Assembly (NCBI RefSeq): GCF_001642025.1
Contig: NZ_LWHO01000010.1
Coordinates: 1-48,565, forward strand
From: Cutibacterium namnetense
Lineage (GTDB): Bacteria; Actinomycetota; Actinomycetes; Propionibacteriales; Propionibacteriaceae
Direction of reading: 5' to 3'
Length of the DNA: 48,565 nucleotides
In this document: in pieces, positions 1 to 7,365 of the stretch
Layout: the number at the start of each line of letters is the position of its first letter
Numbering within the stretch: the stretch's first letter is position 1
Made by a program: the position numbers and the translations under genes
Notes under the pieces: model-generated
Databases searched by the model: none
What the model was told of the DNA's origin: nothing
Seen by the model: the letters and a program-made list of their open reading frames with translations, nothing else

Positions 1-1
1 A

Positions 2-103
2 GATAATTGCCCCACCATAGCCAACCAAGACCAAACCGACACCGACCACGACGGTATCGGAGACGCCTGCGACCCCCACACCACCACGAAGGCGCCCCGA
101 TGA
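2..103 (+). CDS. C-terminal end of a thrombospondin type-3 repeat protein (5' truncated by window)
   Basis: Reading from base 2, the frame encodes 33 residues before a TGA at 101-103. They begin DNCPTIANQDQTDTDHDGIG and continue DACD plus a short Thr/Lys tail. This is the calcium-binding thrombospondin type-3 repeat pattern (DNCP..NQ.D.D.DG.GDACD), with the acidic D-x-D-x-D-G loop and two conserved cysteines visible. Such repeats usually occur in secreted or surface proteins, where they bind Ca2+. The start and all upstream domains lie outside the window, so the full function is unknown. The stop overlaps a downstream ATG (ATGA at 100-103). Confidence 0.7.
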   Translation, partial: DNCPTIANQDQTDTDHDGIGDACDPHTTTKAPR

Positions 104-246
104 CCACCTGCGAAAACACACTCGAACAGCAATACCGCCACGCGCCCCTCAACGTCCTGGCCACCGGAACCATCGTCGGAGCCGTCTGGGCACTAGCGAT
201 ATTGAGAATACCAAGTATTCGCAATATTAGCAGGTGCAGACATTAA
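100..246 (+). CDS. Possible small ORF overlapping the end of the TSP3 protein
   Basis: An ATG at 100 overlaps the TGA of the preceding gene (ATGA), giving 48 codons ending TAA at 244-246. Residues about 18-35 are hydrophobic (LATGTIVGAVWALAIL), so it could be a single-span membrane peptide. Its early part (EQQYRHAPL) resembles a second stretch at 839-864 (EEQYRRAPL), so the ORF may be a remnant of a larger duplicated gene. Composition changes abruptly near 200 to AT-rich sequence, which suggests the 3' end belongs to a different, inserted segment. I do not recognise the family. It may be a decayed fragment and not an expressed gene. Confidence 0.3.
   Translation: MTTCENTLEQQYRHAPLNVLATGTIVGAVWALAILRIPSIRNISRCRH
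124..149 (+). repeat. Diverged direct repeat, copy 1
   Basis: These 26 bases match 839-864 at 23 of 26 positions, including a 12-base identical core AGCAATACCGCC. The match also holds at protein level (EQQYRHAPL versus EEQYRRAPL). The two copies flank the low-GC ORF at 269-664, which suggests a duplicated gene segment interrupted by an insertion. Confidence 0.5.
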
Positions 247-268
247 GCTCGGCTCACCTAGATTATTC

Positions 269-664
269 ATGTCATTTATTTTTCCTGCAGTTGGGTGGCT
301 CGCTGGGCCGTGGGAAAAGGCCGCAGTTTCCCGAGACAATGTGGCAAAACAAAAACGCAGAGTTAAGGCCATCACTGCCGTCATGTCGAGCCTTGCTGGC
401 GTGCTCATGGGCTCCATGGAATATTTTCTTACGAGCCTCAGGTTTGCTAGCAGCAAGGAAAAGCTCATACACAACCTTATTTTGATTGTGGTGTTCTCGC
501 TAACAGGTTGGATTCTTGGCACTATAGGCACCATCATCAAAGATGATGATCATCATCTTCTTATCAAGATGAGTATCGCCACAGCGGTCGCACTGTTCGC
601 ATCTGTTGCGGTGTGGTTTTTTGTATTCAGTTTCATAAGAGCGGCATTTTTCTTCGAGTTTTGA
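269..664 (+). CDS. Hypothetical membrane protein, low GC
   Basis: This is a 131-residue ORF of unrecognised family. Three hydrophobic stretches are visible: about 33-50 (AITAVMSSLAGVLMGSM), 69-90 (LILIVVFSLTGWILGTIGTII) and 101-125 (IATAVALFASVAVWFFVFSFI). A small integral membrane protein with short basic or acidic loops (KQKRR; KDDDHH) is the natural reading. The DNA is clearly more AT-rich than the rest of the window, with codons ending in A or T unusual for this genome, so it was probably acquired horizontally. No convincing Shine-Dalgarno precedes the ATG at 269, so the start is uncertain. No partner gene suggests a role. Confidence 0.45.
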   Translation: MSFIFPAVGWLAGPWEKAAVSRDNVAKQKRRVKAITAVMSSLAGVLMGSMEYFLTSLRFASSKEKLIHNLILIVVFSLTGWILGTIGTIIKDDDHHLLIKMSIATAVALFASVAVWFFVFSFIRAAFFFEF

Positions 665-725
665 TGGACGTAAGTTACGTAGGCACAGCTCTTAGCAACG
701 ACAGCAATCTTGGAGAATTCCCCTA

Positions 726-763
726 ACCGCGGGTGGCTACAGTGTTCCCAGTTACCACGCGGT
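726..763. repeat. Imperfect inverted repeat (hairpin)
   Basis: The arms ACCGC (726-730) and GTGG (733-736) pair with CCAC (755-758) and GCGGT (759-763), with a two-base bulge and a loop of about 14-18 bases. It follows the low-GC ORF and may be its terminator or the edge of an inserted segment. There is no T-run. Confidence 0.35.
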
Positions 764-838
764 GTAACCTCCGCTGCTGTCACAGAACCAGACCCCCACT
801 GACGCGAGGCAGCAATAAATATTCACACTAATACAGAC

Positions 839-864
839 GAAGAGCAATACCGCCGCGCACCCCT
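839..864 (+). repeat. Diverged direct repeat, copy 2
   Basis: Matches 124-149 at 23 of 26 bases. The frame beginning at 836 reads DEEQYRRAPLTTDTITQALQ but has no start codon, so this is a gene fragment and not an intact gene. Confidence 0.5.
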
Positions 865-1027
865 AACCACCGACACCATCACCCAAGCCCTCCAGGTGGT
901 TATGTTTTTGCCGCCTTTCTTATTTCCGATAGGCAACTACTCACGTAACCCCTGTTCGATCGGCTGTCGTGATCGTCCCGAATACCTTGGTAGGCGCGCC
1001 ACCCTCTCTCCCCATACTCTTGACTCC

Positions 1028-1981
1028 ATGAATGATGCCGTGCGCAGTGGTTCCTCTTCAGTCCTCGCCGTCGACGCCGGACAGTCCAGCACCCGCGTGC
1101 GGTGCGAGCCAGGGCCATGGGGGCCAGGCTGGATCGTCACCTCGTCGGGAGTGCGCACCGCGCTCCCGCTAGCCCAGCAGTTTGCGACCGTCATGCACGA
1201 CGTCGCGACGGCTCACCCGGAGATCACCCGGTCCGAATGCACAGTAGCTATCGGATCATCGGGGGCCCGTGACGACGAGGACCCCACCCCCGTCCTGCAC
1301 GCTCTCAAACCCTTCGGCGTCAGCCGAGTACTGCTCGCCCACGACTCCATCACCTCGTACCTTGGCGCGCTCGGCGACCAGCCGGGCGTCGTTACAGCAT
1401 CGGGCACCGGGGTCATCACTTTGGCTGTCGGCCGCCGCCGCGTAGCCCGAGTCGACGGCTGGGGGTACATCATCGGCGATGCCGGATCAGCCTTCTGGCT
1501 GGGTCGTCACGGTCTAGATGCCGTCATGCGTGCCCATGATGGTCGTGGCGAGCCGACGGTCCTCACTCACACCATCGGCAACGACTTCGACGACATCGAG
1601 GCTGCCTACCTGGAACTCCATGCCGACCCGCTCATGGTCTCACGGATCGCGGCCTACTCAGCCACAGTCACCGCCGCAGCCGAAGAAGGGGACCGCGTCT
1701 CCCGTGATATCTGCGTGCGCGCAGCCCATGAGCTAGCCCACTCCACCGTTACCGGTCTGCGCCAGACCGAATTCACCGATGCCGACAGCCCCGCCGTCGG
1801 TCTGCTAGGCGGGGTTATGAAGTCTCAGCTCATCCATGCCGCGATTACCAGGGAAATCTCAGCGGCGATGCCGGGAGCGCGAATCGTCGAGCCTCTCGGC
1901 GAGGGGCTCGACGGCGCCGCTGCTCTGCCAACCGTCAGCCCCGAGTCTCCACTCGGCCAGCGCATCCATCTCGCCCAGTAG
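1028..1981 (+). CDS. BadF/BadG/BcrA/BcrD-type ATPase, probable N-acetylglucosamine kinase
   Basis: Encodes 317 residues if started at the ATG at 1028. The frame stays open upstream to 896, but that extension lacks family similarity. The ASKHA-fold phosphate-1 loop is visible near the N-terminus (VLAVDAGQSSTRV), with a second glycine-rich loop at ASGTGVITLAV and a third motif GWGYIIGDAGSAFWLGR. The late VGLLGGVMKS matches the adenosine motif. This arrangement is typical of the GlcNAc kinase / BadF ATPase family, cytosolic enzymes that phosphorylate amino sugars with ATP. Family membership is well supported but the exact substrate is inferred. No transporter or hydrolase is adjacent. The window also has a sialic-acid operon lacking its ManNAc kinase, so an amino-sugar role would fit. 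Confidence 0.75.
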   Translation: MNDAVRSGSSSVLAVDAGQSSTRVRCEPGPWGPGWIVTSSGVRTALPLAQQFATVMHDVATAHPEITRSECTVAIGSSGARDDEDPTPVLHALKPFGVSRVLLAHDSITSYLGALGDQPGVVTASGTGVITLAVGRRRVARVDGWGYIIGDAGSAFWLGRHGLDAVMRAHDGRGEPTVLTHTIGNDFDDIEAAYLELHADPLMVSRIAAYSATVTAAAEEGDRVSRDICVRAAHELAHSTVTGLRQTEFTDADSPAVGLLGGVMKSQLIHAAITREISAAMPGARIVEPLGEGLDGAAALPTVSPESPLGQRIHLAQ

Positions 1982-2021
1982 TCACAAATTCCTAGACCGC
2001 ACAATCCTGACGGTGCAAGGA

Positions 2022-2039
2022 GTGGCCCGCGGGAGCCAC
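2022..2039. terminator. Possible hairpin between convergent kinase and purQ
   Basis: GTGGC (2022-2026) pairs with GCCAC (2035-2039), extended inward by CC/GG with a one-base bulge. It lies in the 88-base gap between convergent genes, where a bidirectional terminator is expected. There is no clear T-run, so this is weak. Confidence 0.3.
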
Positions 2040-2069
2040 CCCCATCACACGTTTCCTAGACGGACACCA

Positions 2070-2744
2070 CTACAGCTGGGCGGACAAGAAAGTCATCAAC
2101 GAGCGGAAGAAGCCCAGCCCGTCGGTACCGGCACCGGTGAGCTCTTCCACAGAATGCTCCGGGTGCGGCATAAGCCCGACGACATTGCCCGCTTCATTAG
2201 TAATGCCGGCAATATCGTGGACTGACCCATTCGGATTCGCGGTGTAACGAAAGACGACCTGGTTATTGGCCTCTAGGGCAGCTAGGGTTGCGGCGTCAGC
2301 CACATAGTTACCCTCGCCGTGCTTAACAGCAATGTGGATACGCTGGCTGGGCTGGAAGTCGCAGGTCCACACGGTGTCCACACTCGCAACTTGAAGCTGC
2401 TGCACCGAGCAGTGGAAGCGCCGCTTCTCATTACGCATCAGTGTGCCGGGCAGCAGATGGGATTCGCACAGCACCTGAAACCCATTGCAGATACCGAGTA
2501 CTGGCAGGCCCCCCTCGGCGGCCCTGCGAATAGACGACATCACTGGTGAGGCAGCAGCCAAGGCCCCTGCCCGCAGATAATCGCCGTACGAAAAACCTCC
2601 CGGCAAGATGACGGCGTCAACTCCAGCTAGATCGGTCGAGGCGTACCACAGCGACACGGGCTCAGCCCCGGCCAGGTGAACAGCCCTCGCTGCGTCTTGG
2701 TCGTCAAGAGTGCCGGGGAAGGTGACGACTCCAATACGCGCCAT
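2070..2744 (-). CDS. purQ: Phosphoribosylformylglycinamidine synthase, glutaminase subunit PurQ
   Basis: Encodes 224 residues from the ATG at 2744. The class I glutamine amidotransferase signature [13 protein letters not shown] carries the nucleophilic Cys, and the C-terminal [10 protein letters not shown] supplies the catalytic His and Glu. The N-terminal [20 protein letters not shown] and the loop [15 protein letters not shown] are characteristic of PurQ. It delivers ammonia from glutamine to PurL for FGAR to FGAM conversion, step 4 of de novo purine synthesis. It starts one base after the stop of the purC-purS frame (TGA-C-ATG), so the two are translationally coupled. PurL itself is not in the window. 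Length is normal for the small-type PurQ. Confidence 0.96.
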   Translation of the reverse strand: MARIGVVTFPGTLDDQDAARAVHLAGAEPVSLWYASTDLAGVDAVILPGGFSYGDYLRAGALAAASPVMSSIRRAAEGGLPVLGICNGFQVLCESHLLPGTLMRNEKRRFHCSVQQLQVASVDTVWTCDFQPSQRIHIAVKHGEGNYVADAATLAALEANNQVVFRYTANPNGSVHDIAGITNEAGNVVGLMPHPEHSVEELTGAGTDGLGFFRSLMTFLSAQL

Positions 2745-2745
2745 G

Positions 2746-4008
2746 TCAATCCTCCACGTGCACGTCGAAGGACTCAATGACGGTGTTGGCCAACAGCTCG
2801 GAGGCCACCTGACGGATCTCGTCGAGACGATCCTCTAAGCCGTCCCCGGTGATCTCGAAGCGCTTGCCCTGGCGCACCGTCAAGCCCTCATGACCAAGCC
2901 GAGCAAGGACCGACGTGATGGCCTTGCCCTGCGGATCCAGAATCTCGGGTTTCGGCATGACCTCCACCACTACACGTGACATAGTCCCAATCCTATCGGC
3001 ACTACGGGAATCCGGCTCACCAGGAACGTCGATAGCCGCCGGCGCAGCCGCCACACACTCCTCGGAGGGGCCATCATCAGCTCGCAAGGTCTGCTTCTCA
3101 CAGTCAGCCTCGTTCTGGGGCCTCTCATCACTGGCCTCGTCGGAGACCTGCCCGCCAGTCAGACGCGCCCAAGCCTCCTCATAGCGGCGGCTGGTGGCCT
3201 CGACGACTTCTTCTGGGAGAGCAGGCGGCTTCTGGTCACTGGCGCGATCCCAACCGGACTCTTTCGTAAGCCAATCACGCACATACTGCTTATCGAAGGA
3301 ATCGGCCCCCTGGCCGGGCCGCCACGTCTGAGCGTCCCAGAATCGCGAAGAGTCGGGGGTAAGGACCTCGTCAGCCAGCACGATGGTGCCGTCTGCCCGA
3401 CGCCCGAACTCAAACTTGGTATCGGCCAGGAGGATGCCTCGCTTTCGAGCGATTTCCTCTGCACGCTGGTAGATCCGCAGCGAAAGGTCCTGCAACTGGA
3501 CTGCAACCTCGGGGCCGACGAGCTCTACCAGGCGCAGATAGTCGATGTTCTCGTCATGCTCCCCCTGCGGAGCCTTGATAGCCGGGGTGAAAATGGGCTT
3601 TTCGAGCCTGGAACCGTCCTGCAACCCCTCGGGGAGGGGGATTCCGCACACGGAACCGTTGCGCTGATACTCGGCCCACCCTGAACCGGTGAGGTAGCCG
3701 CGCACGACGCATTCAACCGGGAACATGTCGAGTTCCTCAACGACCATGGCGCGCCCCGCAACCTCAGCGGGGACATCCAGACCCACGAGGTGGTTATCGA
3801 CGATGTCGGACAATTGGTCGAACCACCACAAGGACATATTCGTCAGGATGGCTCCTTTGCCGGGAACACCGGGGGTCAGGACGTGGTCGTAGGCGCTAAT
3901 CCGGTCAGTGGCAACCATAAGGAGGCAGCCTGGCCGATCGGGAAGGCGGTAGAGGCGACGAACCTTACCCTCAGCCAACAACGGAAGATCGAGGTGCGGA
4001 GTGACCAT
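2746..4008 (-). CDS. purC: SAICAR synthase PurC fused in frame to FGAM synthase subunit PurS
   Basis: A single 420-codon frame. Residues 1-285 are SAICAR synthetase (PurC), with the N-terminal EGKVRRLYR, the central [15 protein letters not shown], and LADTKFEFG followed by [12 protein letters not shown]. PurC joins aspartate to CAIR using ATP. Residues 286-342 form an acidic, low-complexity linker (many D/E/A/S). Residues 343-420 are a complete PurS ([20 protein letters not shown] ... FDVHVED), the small structural subunit that bridges PurQ and PurL. PurC and PurS are normally separate proteins. An internal ATG at 2982-2980, preceded by AGGATTGGGACT, could also produce free PurS. The cluster order purC-S-Q fits a purine operon. 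Confidence 0.93.
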   Translation of the reverse strand: MVTPHLDLPLLAEGKVRRLYRLPDRPGCLLMVATDRISAYDHVLTPGVPGKGAILTNMSLWWFDQLSDIVDNHLVGLDVPAEVAGRAMVVEELDMFPVECVVRGYLTGSGWAEYQRNGSVCGIPLPEGLQDGSRLEKPIFTPAIKAPQGEHDENIDYLRLVELVGPEVAVQLQDLSLRIYQRAEEIARKRGILLADTKFEFGRRADGTIVLADEVLTPDSSRFWDAQTWRPGQGADSFDKQYVRDWLTKESGWDRASDQKPPALPEEVVEATSRRYEEAWARLTGGQVSDEASDERPQNEADCEKQTLRADDGPSEECVAAAPAAIDVPGEPDSRSADRIGTMSRVVVEVMPKPEILDPQGKAITSVLARLGHEGLTVRQGKRFEITGDGLEDRLDEIRQVASELLANTVIESFDVHVED

Positions 4009-4040
4009 GAAGGCATCATGCCACGGTTGCAGGCTCCGGC

Positions 4041-4053
4041 GACACAGGGTGTC
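4041..4053. promoter_or_regulatory. Short palindrome upstream of purC
   Basis: GACAC-AGG-GTGTC is a perfect 5-bp inverted repeat 33 bases upstream of the purC start, in the 134-base divergent purC/ahpC intergenic region. It could be an operator for the purine genes, but no matching copy was found before purA or purD. Confidence 0.25.
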
Positions 4054-4070
4054 CCGAGTTCATGCTTTTT

Positions 4071-4085
4071 ATAGCCATTGACTAT
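4071..4085 (+). promoter_or_regulatory. OxyR-like dyad 1 upstream of ahpC
   Basis: ATAG-N7-CTAT (4071-4074 and 4082-4085) matches one half of the classical OxyR binding consensus exactly in its conserved tetrads. It overlaps the proposed -35. The presence of oxyR in the same operon supports the assignment. Confidence 0.65.
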
Positions 4086-4106
4086 GAGCACTTCTTTAGT
4101 GATAGT
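4078..4106 (+). promoter_or_regulatory. Candidate sigma-70-type promoter of ahpC-ahpF-oxyR
   Basis: TTGACT (4078-4083, 5 of 6 consensus) is followed by a 17-base spacer and GATAGT (4101-4106, 4 of 6). A start point near 4113 would leave a leader of about 30 bases before ahpC. The elements are interleaved with the two OxyR-like dyads, so a bound regulator would directly contact or block RNA polymerase. Confidence 0.5.
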
Positions 4107-4116
4107 GTTGAGCTAT
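4102..4116 (+). promoter_or_regulatory. OxyR-like dyad 2 upstream of ahpC
   Basis: A second exact ATAG-N7-CTAT (4102-4105 and 4113-4116). The gap between the two dyads is 16 bases where the E. coli consensus has 7, placing the dyad centres 31 bp apart (about three helical turns). The dyads would therefore still lie on the same face of the DNA. Confidence 0.65.
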
Positions 4117-4142
4117 TGCACCGTCGACTAGAGAGGACTCAC

Positions 4143-4706
4143 ATGAGTCTCATCAACACCAAGATCCTTCCGTTCAAGGCCAACGCTTTCCGCAACGGCG
4201 ACTTCATCGAGGTCTCCGATTCCGACATCACCGGCAAGTGGGCCGTGTTCTTCTTCTACCCCGGTGACTTCACCTTCGTCTGCCCCACGGAGCTGGGCGA
4301 CCTCGCCGACCACTACCAGGAGCTGCAAGCCATGGGAGTCGAGGTGTTCTCGGTGTCCACCGATTCGCACTTCGTGCACAAGGCTTGGCATGCCGACTCC
4401 GACACCGTCGGCAAGGTGAACTACACCATGATTGGCGACCCGAACCTTCAGCTGACCCGCAACTTCGACGTCGAGCGTGAAGGGGCCGGACAGGCTGATC
4501 GCGCCACCTTCCTCGTCGACCCCGACGGCGTCATCCAGTTCTACGAGCTAACCGCCGAGGGTATTGGACGTAATGCCACCGAGCTGGTCCGCAAAGTTAA
4601 GGCCGCCCAATACATCCACGCCCACCCGGGCGAGGTGTGCCCCGCCAAGTGGGAAGAAGGCGACGAGACCCTCGCCCCCTCGATCGACCTCGTCGGCAAG
4701 ATCTGA
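4143..4706 (+). CDS. ahpC: Alkyl hydroperoxide reductase AhpC (2-Cys peroxiredoxin)
   Basis: Encodes 187 residues from the ATG at 4143, preceded by GAGAGGA. The frame is open further upstream, but the family starts at [11 protein letters not shown]. The peroxidatic cysteine C47 lies in FTFVCPTE and the resolving C166 in GEVCPAKW, with the C-terminal extension typical of the enterobacterial AhpC class that pairs with AhpF. It reduces H2O2, organic peroxides and peroxynitrite in the cytosol. AhpF follows 91 bases downstream, then oxyR, a self-contained peroxide-defence operon. Two OxyR-like dyads overlap the promoter, so peroxide induction through OxyR is likely. Confidence 0.97.
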   Translation: MSLINTKILPFKANAFRNGDFIEVSDSDITGKWAVFFFYPGDFTFVCPTELGDLADHYQELQAMGVEVFSVSTDSHFVHKAWHADSDTVGKVNYTMIGDPNLQLTRNFDVEREGAGQADRATFLVDPDGVIQFYELTAEGIGRNATELVRKVKAAQYIHAHPGEVCPAKWEEGDETLAPSIDLVGKI

Positions 4707-4797
4707 GTTCCGACCCGAGCATCTGCTGCAGGGGCGCTCGTCCCTGCAGCGGATCCCCGGACCGGTATTTCCACTCCCCCACCCTTTCAGGAGAACC

Positions 4798-6372
4798 ATG
4801 CTTGATAACGCCCTGACCACCCAGCTCAAGACCTACCTCGAGATGGTGCGCGAGCCGATCATCCTAGTGCCTTCCCCCTACCAGGGGGACAACGCCACCA
4901 AGTCGTCAAAGTCGGCTCAAATGGACGAGCTCCTATCCGAGATCGCCGCCTTGTCTGACAACGTCAGCGTCGGTGAACCCGTCAACAATCAGCGCACCCC
5001 GTCCTTTGCCATCACCCGTCCCGGAAGCCCCATCGACATCCGCTTTGCAGGCCTGCCGATGGGCCACGAGTTCACCTCCCTGGTGCTGGCCCTGCTACAG
5101 GTGGGCGGGCACCCCGTCAAGGAGGAGCAGTCCCTCATCGACGCCGTGCGCGCGGTCAAGGGGGAGCACCACTTCGTCACCTACATGTCGCTAACGTGCC
5201 AGAATTGCCCGACGGTAGTGCAGGCCCTCAACGCGATGGCCGTCCTCAACCCGAATATTCACCACACCGCCGTTGACGGTGGCACCCACACCGACGAAGT
5301 AGAGGCCAAAGGAATCGCCTCGGTACCGGCCATCTACTTAGACGGCGAGGACTGGGGCTCCGGGCGTATGGACATGGCCGAAATCCTCGAGCGTCTCGAC
5401 GCCGATGCCGCCCAGGAGGCCAAGGAAGACCTCTCACAGCGCGACCCCTACGACGTGCTCGTCGTCGGGGCAGGTCCCGCCGGTGCTGCGGCTGCCGTGT
5501 ACGCGGCCCGTAAAGGCATTCGCACCGCCATGGTCGGGTCCCGAATCGGCGGACAGGTGCTCGATACCGAGGCCATCGACAACCTCATCTCCGTGCCACA
5601 CACCACCGGTCCACGTCTGGCCGATGCCCTACGCAGCCACGTCAACGACTACGACATTGACGTCATCGAGCGTCAGACCGCCAGCGCCCTAGAAACCACC
5701 GACGCCATGACCACCGTGCATCTAACCGATGGCGACCTGCGAGCGCGCTCAGTTATCTTGGCCACCGGTGCCCGCTGGCGCAACTTTGGCGTGCCTGGCG
5801 AGGAGGAATACCGCACCAAGGGTGTGACCTACTGCCCGCACTGCGACGGCCCGCTCTTCAAAGGCAAAAAAGTGGCCGTCGTCGGGGGTGGAAACTCCGG
5901 TATTGAGGCCGCTATCGACCTTGCCGGCGTCGTTGACCACGTCACCGTCGTGGAGTTCCTCGACGTCCTCAAAGCTGACGACGTACTGCTGCGCACCCTG
6001 AACTCGCTGCCGAACGTCGACGTCATCACCTCCGCCCGCACCACCCAGATCCTCGGCGACGGATCCAAGGTGACCGGCCTGGAGTACGAGGAACGCACCA
6101 GTGGTGAGGTGAAGAGCATCGAGCTAGCAGGCGTCTTCGTCCAAATCGGTCTGCTACCCAACACCGAATGGCTCGAAGGTGCCCTGGAGCGCACCAAGCG
6201 GGGAGAAATCGTCATTGACGAGCGCGGCACCACCTCCATTCCCGGTGTCTTCGCCGCCGGTGACTGCACCACTCAGCCGTACAAGCAGATCATCATCTCG
6301 ATGGGAGCCGGTGCCACCGCCGCTCTGGGAGCTTTCGACCACCTCATCCGTCAAAATCCCACGCAGAACTGA
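4798..6372 (+). CDS. ahpF: Alkyl hydroperoxide reductase flavoprotein subunit AhpF
   Basis: Encodes 524 residues from the ATG at 4798, preceded by CAGGAGAACC. The N-terminal tandem thioredoxin-like fold carries the redox pair C134/C137 (TCQNCP). A flavin-binding Rossmann motif VGAGPAG follows at about 223, the thioredoxin-reductase-type active site C346/C349 (YCPHCDG), and the NAD-binding [10 protein letters not shown] at about 363. The C-terminal GVFAAGDCT binds FAD. It passes electrons from NADH through FAD and both disulfides to AhpC. Full length, with all cysteines present. It is co-transcribed between ahpC and oxyR. Confidence 0.97.
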   Translation: MLDNALTTQLKTYLEMVREPIILVPSPYQGDNATKSSKSAQMDELLSEIAALSDNVSVGEPVNNQRTPSFAITRPGSPIDIRFAGLPMGHEFTSLVLALLQVGGHPVKEEQSLIDAVRAVKGEHHFVTYMSLTCQNCPTVVQALNAMAVLNPNIHHTAVDGGTHTDEVEAKGIASVPAIYLDGEDWGSGRMDMAEILERLDADAAQEAKEDLSQRDPYDVLVVGAGPAGAAAAVYAARKGIRTAMVGSRIGGQVLDTEAIDNLISVPHTTGPRLADALRSHVNDYDIDVIERQTASALETTDAMTTVHLTDGDLRARSVILATGARWRNFGVPGEEEYRTKGVTYCPHCDGPLFKGKKVAVVGGGNSGIEAAIDLAGVVDHVTVVEFLDVLKADDVLLRTLNSLPNVDVITSARTTQILGDGSKVTGLEYEERTSGEVKSIELAGVFVQIGLLPNTEWLEGALERTKRGEIVIDERGTTSIPGVFAAGDCTTQPYKQIIISMGAGATAALGAFDHLIRQNPTQN

Positions 6373-6378
6373 GGTCAC

Positions 6379-7323
6379 GTGAACCTTCGCGATCTGAGGT
6401 ATTTCGTCGCCCTGGCCGAAGAACACCACTTCGGCCGGGCTGCGGCGTCATGCGGTGTCAGCCAACCGACCCTCTCAACCCAAATCCACCGGCTCGAGAA
6501 TGAGCTTGGCGTGGTGCTGGCTGTGAGGGTGGGACGACGCATCGAGATCACCCCAGTGGGCGAACGCATCGCCCAAGCTGCCCGTGACATGTTGGTGCTA
6601 TCCAACGACATCCGGACCATGGCGCGAGAAGAGTCCGACCGGATGGCCCTTGAGCTGAAGGTCGGGGCGTTCCCCACCCTAGGTCCGTTTGTGTTACCTC
6701 GGGTTATCGCCCGGTTTGACCAGCACGAGCCTAGCGTGAATATCCATGTCGTCGAGAAGCGCACGGCAGAGCTGCTGGAGGCTGTTCACGACGGACAGTT
6801 AGACGTCGCCGCAGTGGCAGCCCCCGTTAATGACGACTCTTTGGTGACCGTTCCCGTCTTTCGGGAGGAATTCTTGCTCGCAACGGGGGCTGACGACGAG
6901 TTGGCCCGTGGGGAAGGACCGATCGATCCGCACGACGTTCCCACCGAAGGGCTCATCCTCATGTCGGAGGGGCACTGTCTAAGAGACCAGGTGATTGAGG
7001 TCTGCAGCTCGTCTCGTCCACTACCTCCCGACACCCTAACAGCAGGATCCCTCGAGACCCTCCGCGAACTCGTATCGGTGGGAGCCGGCCGAACCCTCAT
7101 GCCGCGCAGCGCGATCTCGACACCACTTCATGCGGACCCGCGCATTGTGGTGCGGGAGTTCACCCGCCCCAGGCCCCACCGCGACATCGTGGTGTGCAGC
7201 AGGCCGGCCACAATGAACCGTCCTGCGGTGCACGCCCTAATCACCATCCTGCGACAGCTACCCAGTGACGTCGTTGAGCCGCTCGGCGTCGCCGGGGCAT
7301 CGTCGTGCTCCCACGGGATGTGA
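6379..7323 (+). CDS. oxyR: LysR-family peroxide sensor OxyR
   Basis: Encodes 314 residues from a GTG at 6379, six bases after the ahpF stop, with GAGG overlapping that stop. The N-terminal winged helix-turn-helix (MNLRDLRYFVALAEEHHFGR, then CGVSQPTLSTQIHRLE) is the LysR type. The regulatory domain keeps the redox cysteines C200 and C209 in GHCLRDQVIEVC, equivalent to C199/C208 of E. coli OxyR, which form the activating disulfide. The neighbouring ahpC promoter contains two OxyR-like dyads. Since oxyR is the last gene of the operon it probably regulates, positive autoregulation under peroxide stress is likely. Confidence 0.95.
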   Translation: MNLRDLRYFVALAEEHHFGRAAASCGVSQPTLSTQIHRLENELGVVLAVRVGRRIEITPVGERIAQAARDMLVLSNDIRTMAREESDRMALELKVGAFPTLGPFVLPRVIARFDQHEPSVNIHVVEKRTAELLEAVHDGQLDVAAVAAPVNDDSLVTVPVFREEFLLATGADDELARGEGPIDPHDVPTEGLILMSEGHCLRDQVIEVCSSSRPLPPDTLTAGSLETLRELVSVGAGRTLMPRSAISTPLHADPRIVVREFTRPRPHRDIVVCSRPATMNRPAVHALITILRQLPSDVVEPLGVAGASSCSHGM

Positions 7324-7365
7324 CACGACCCAGCCCGGCGGCGGATGCCCTGGCCTAAACCGGCC

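Larger units (their letters stand above)
665..1027. other. Intergenic stretch with gene remnant and inverted repeat
   Basis: No gene is supported here. The first part is AT-rich like the preceding ORF. An imperfect inverted repeat lies at 726-763 (ACCGC-GG-GTGG ... CCAC-GCGGT). A diverged copy of the 124-149 sequence lies at 839-864, in a frame with no start codon. The promoter of the downstream kinase is presumably between 900 and 1027, but I see no clear -35/-10 pair. Confidence 0.5.

Noticed and set aside
726-785. Minus-strand T-box-like riboswitch (GGTTACACCGCG, hairpin)
   Set aside because: The match to the T-box AGGGTGGNACCGCG is incomplete and there is no amino acid or tRNA-synthetase gene downstream on the minus strand.
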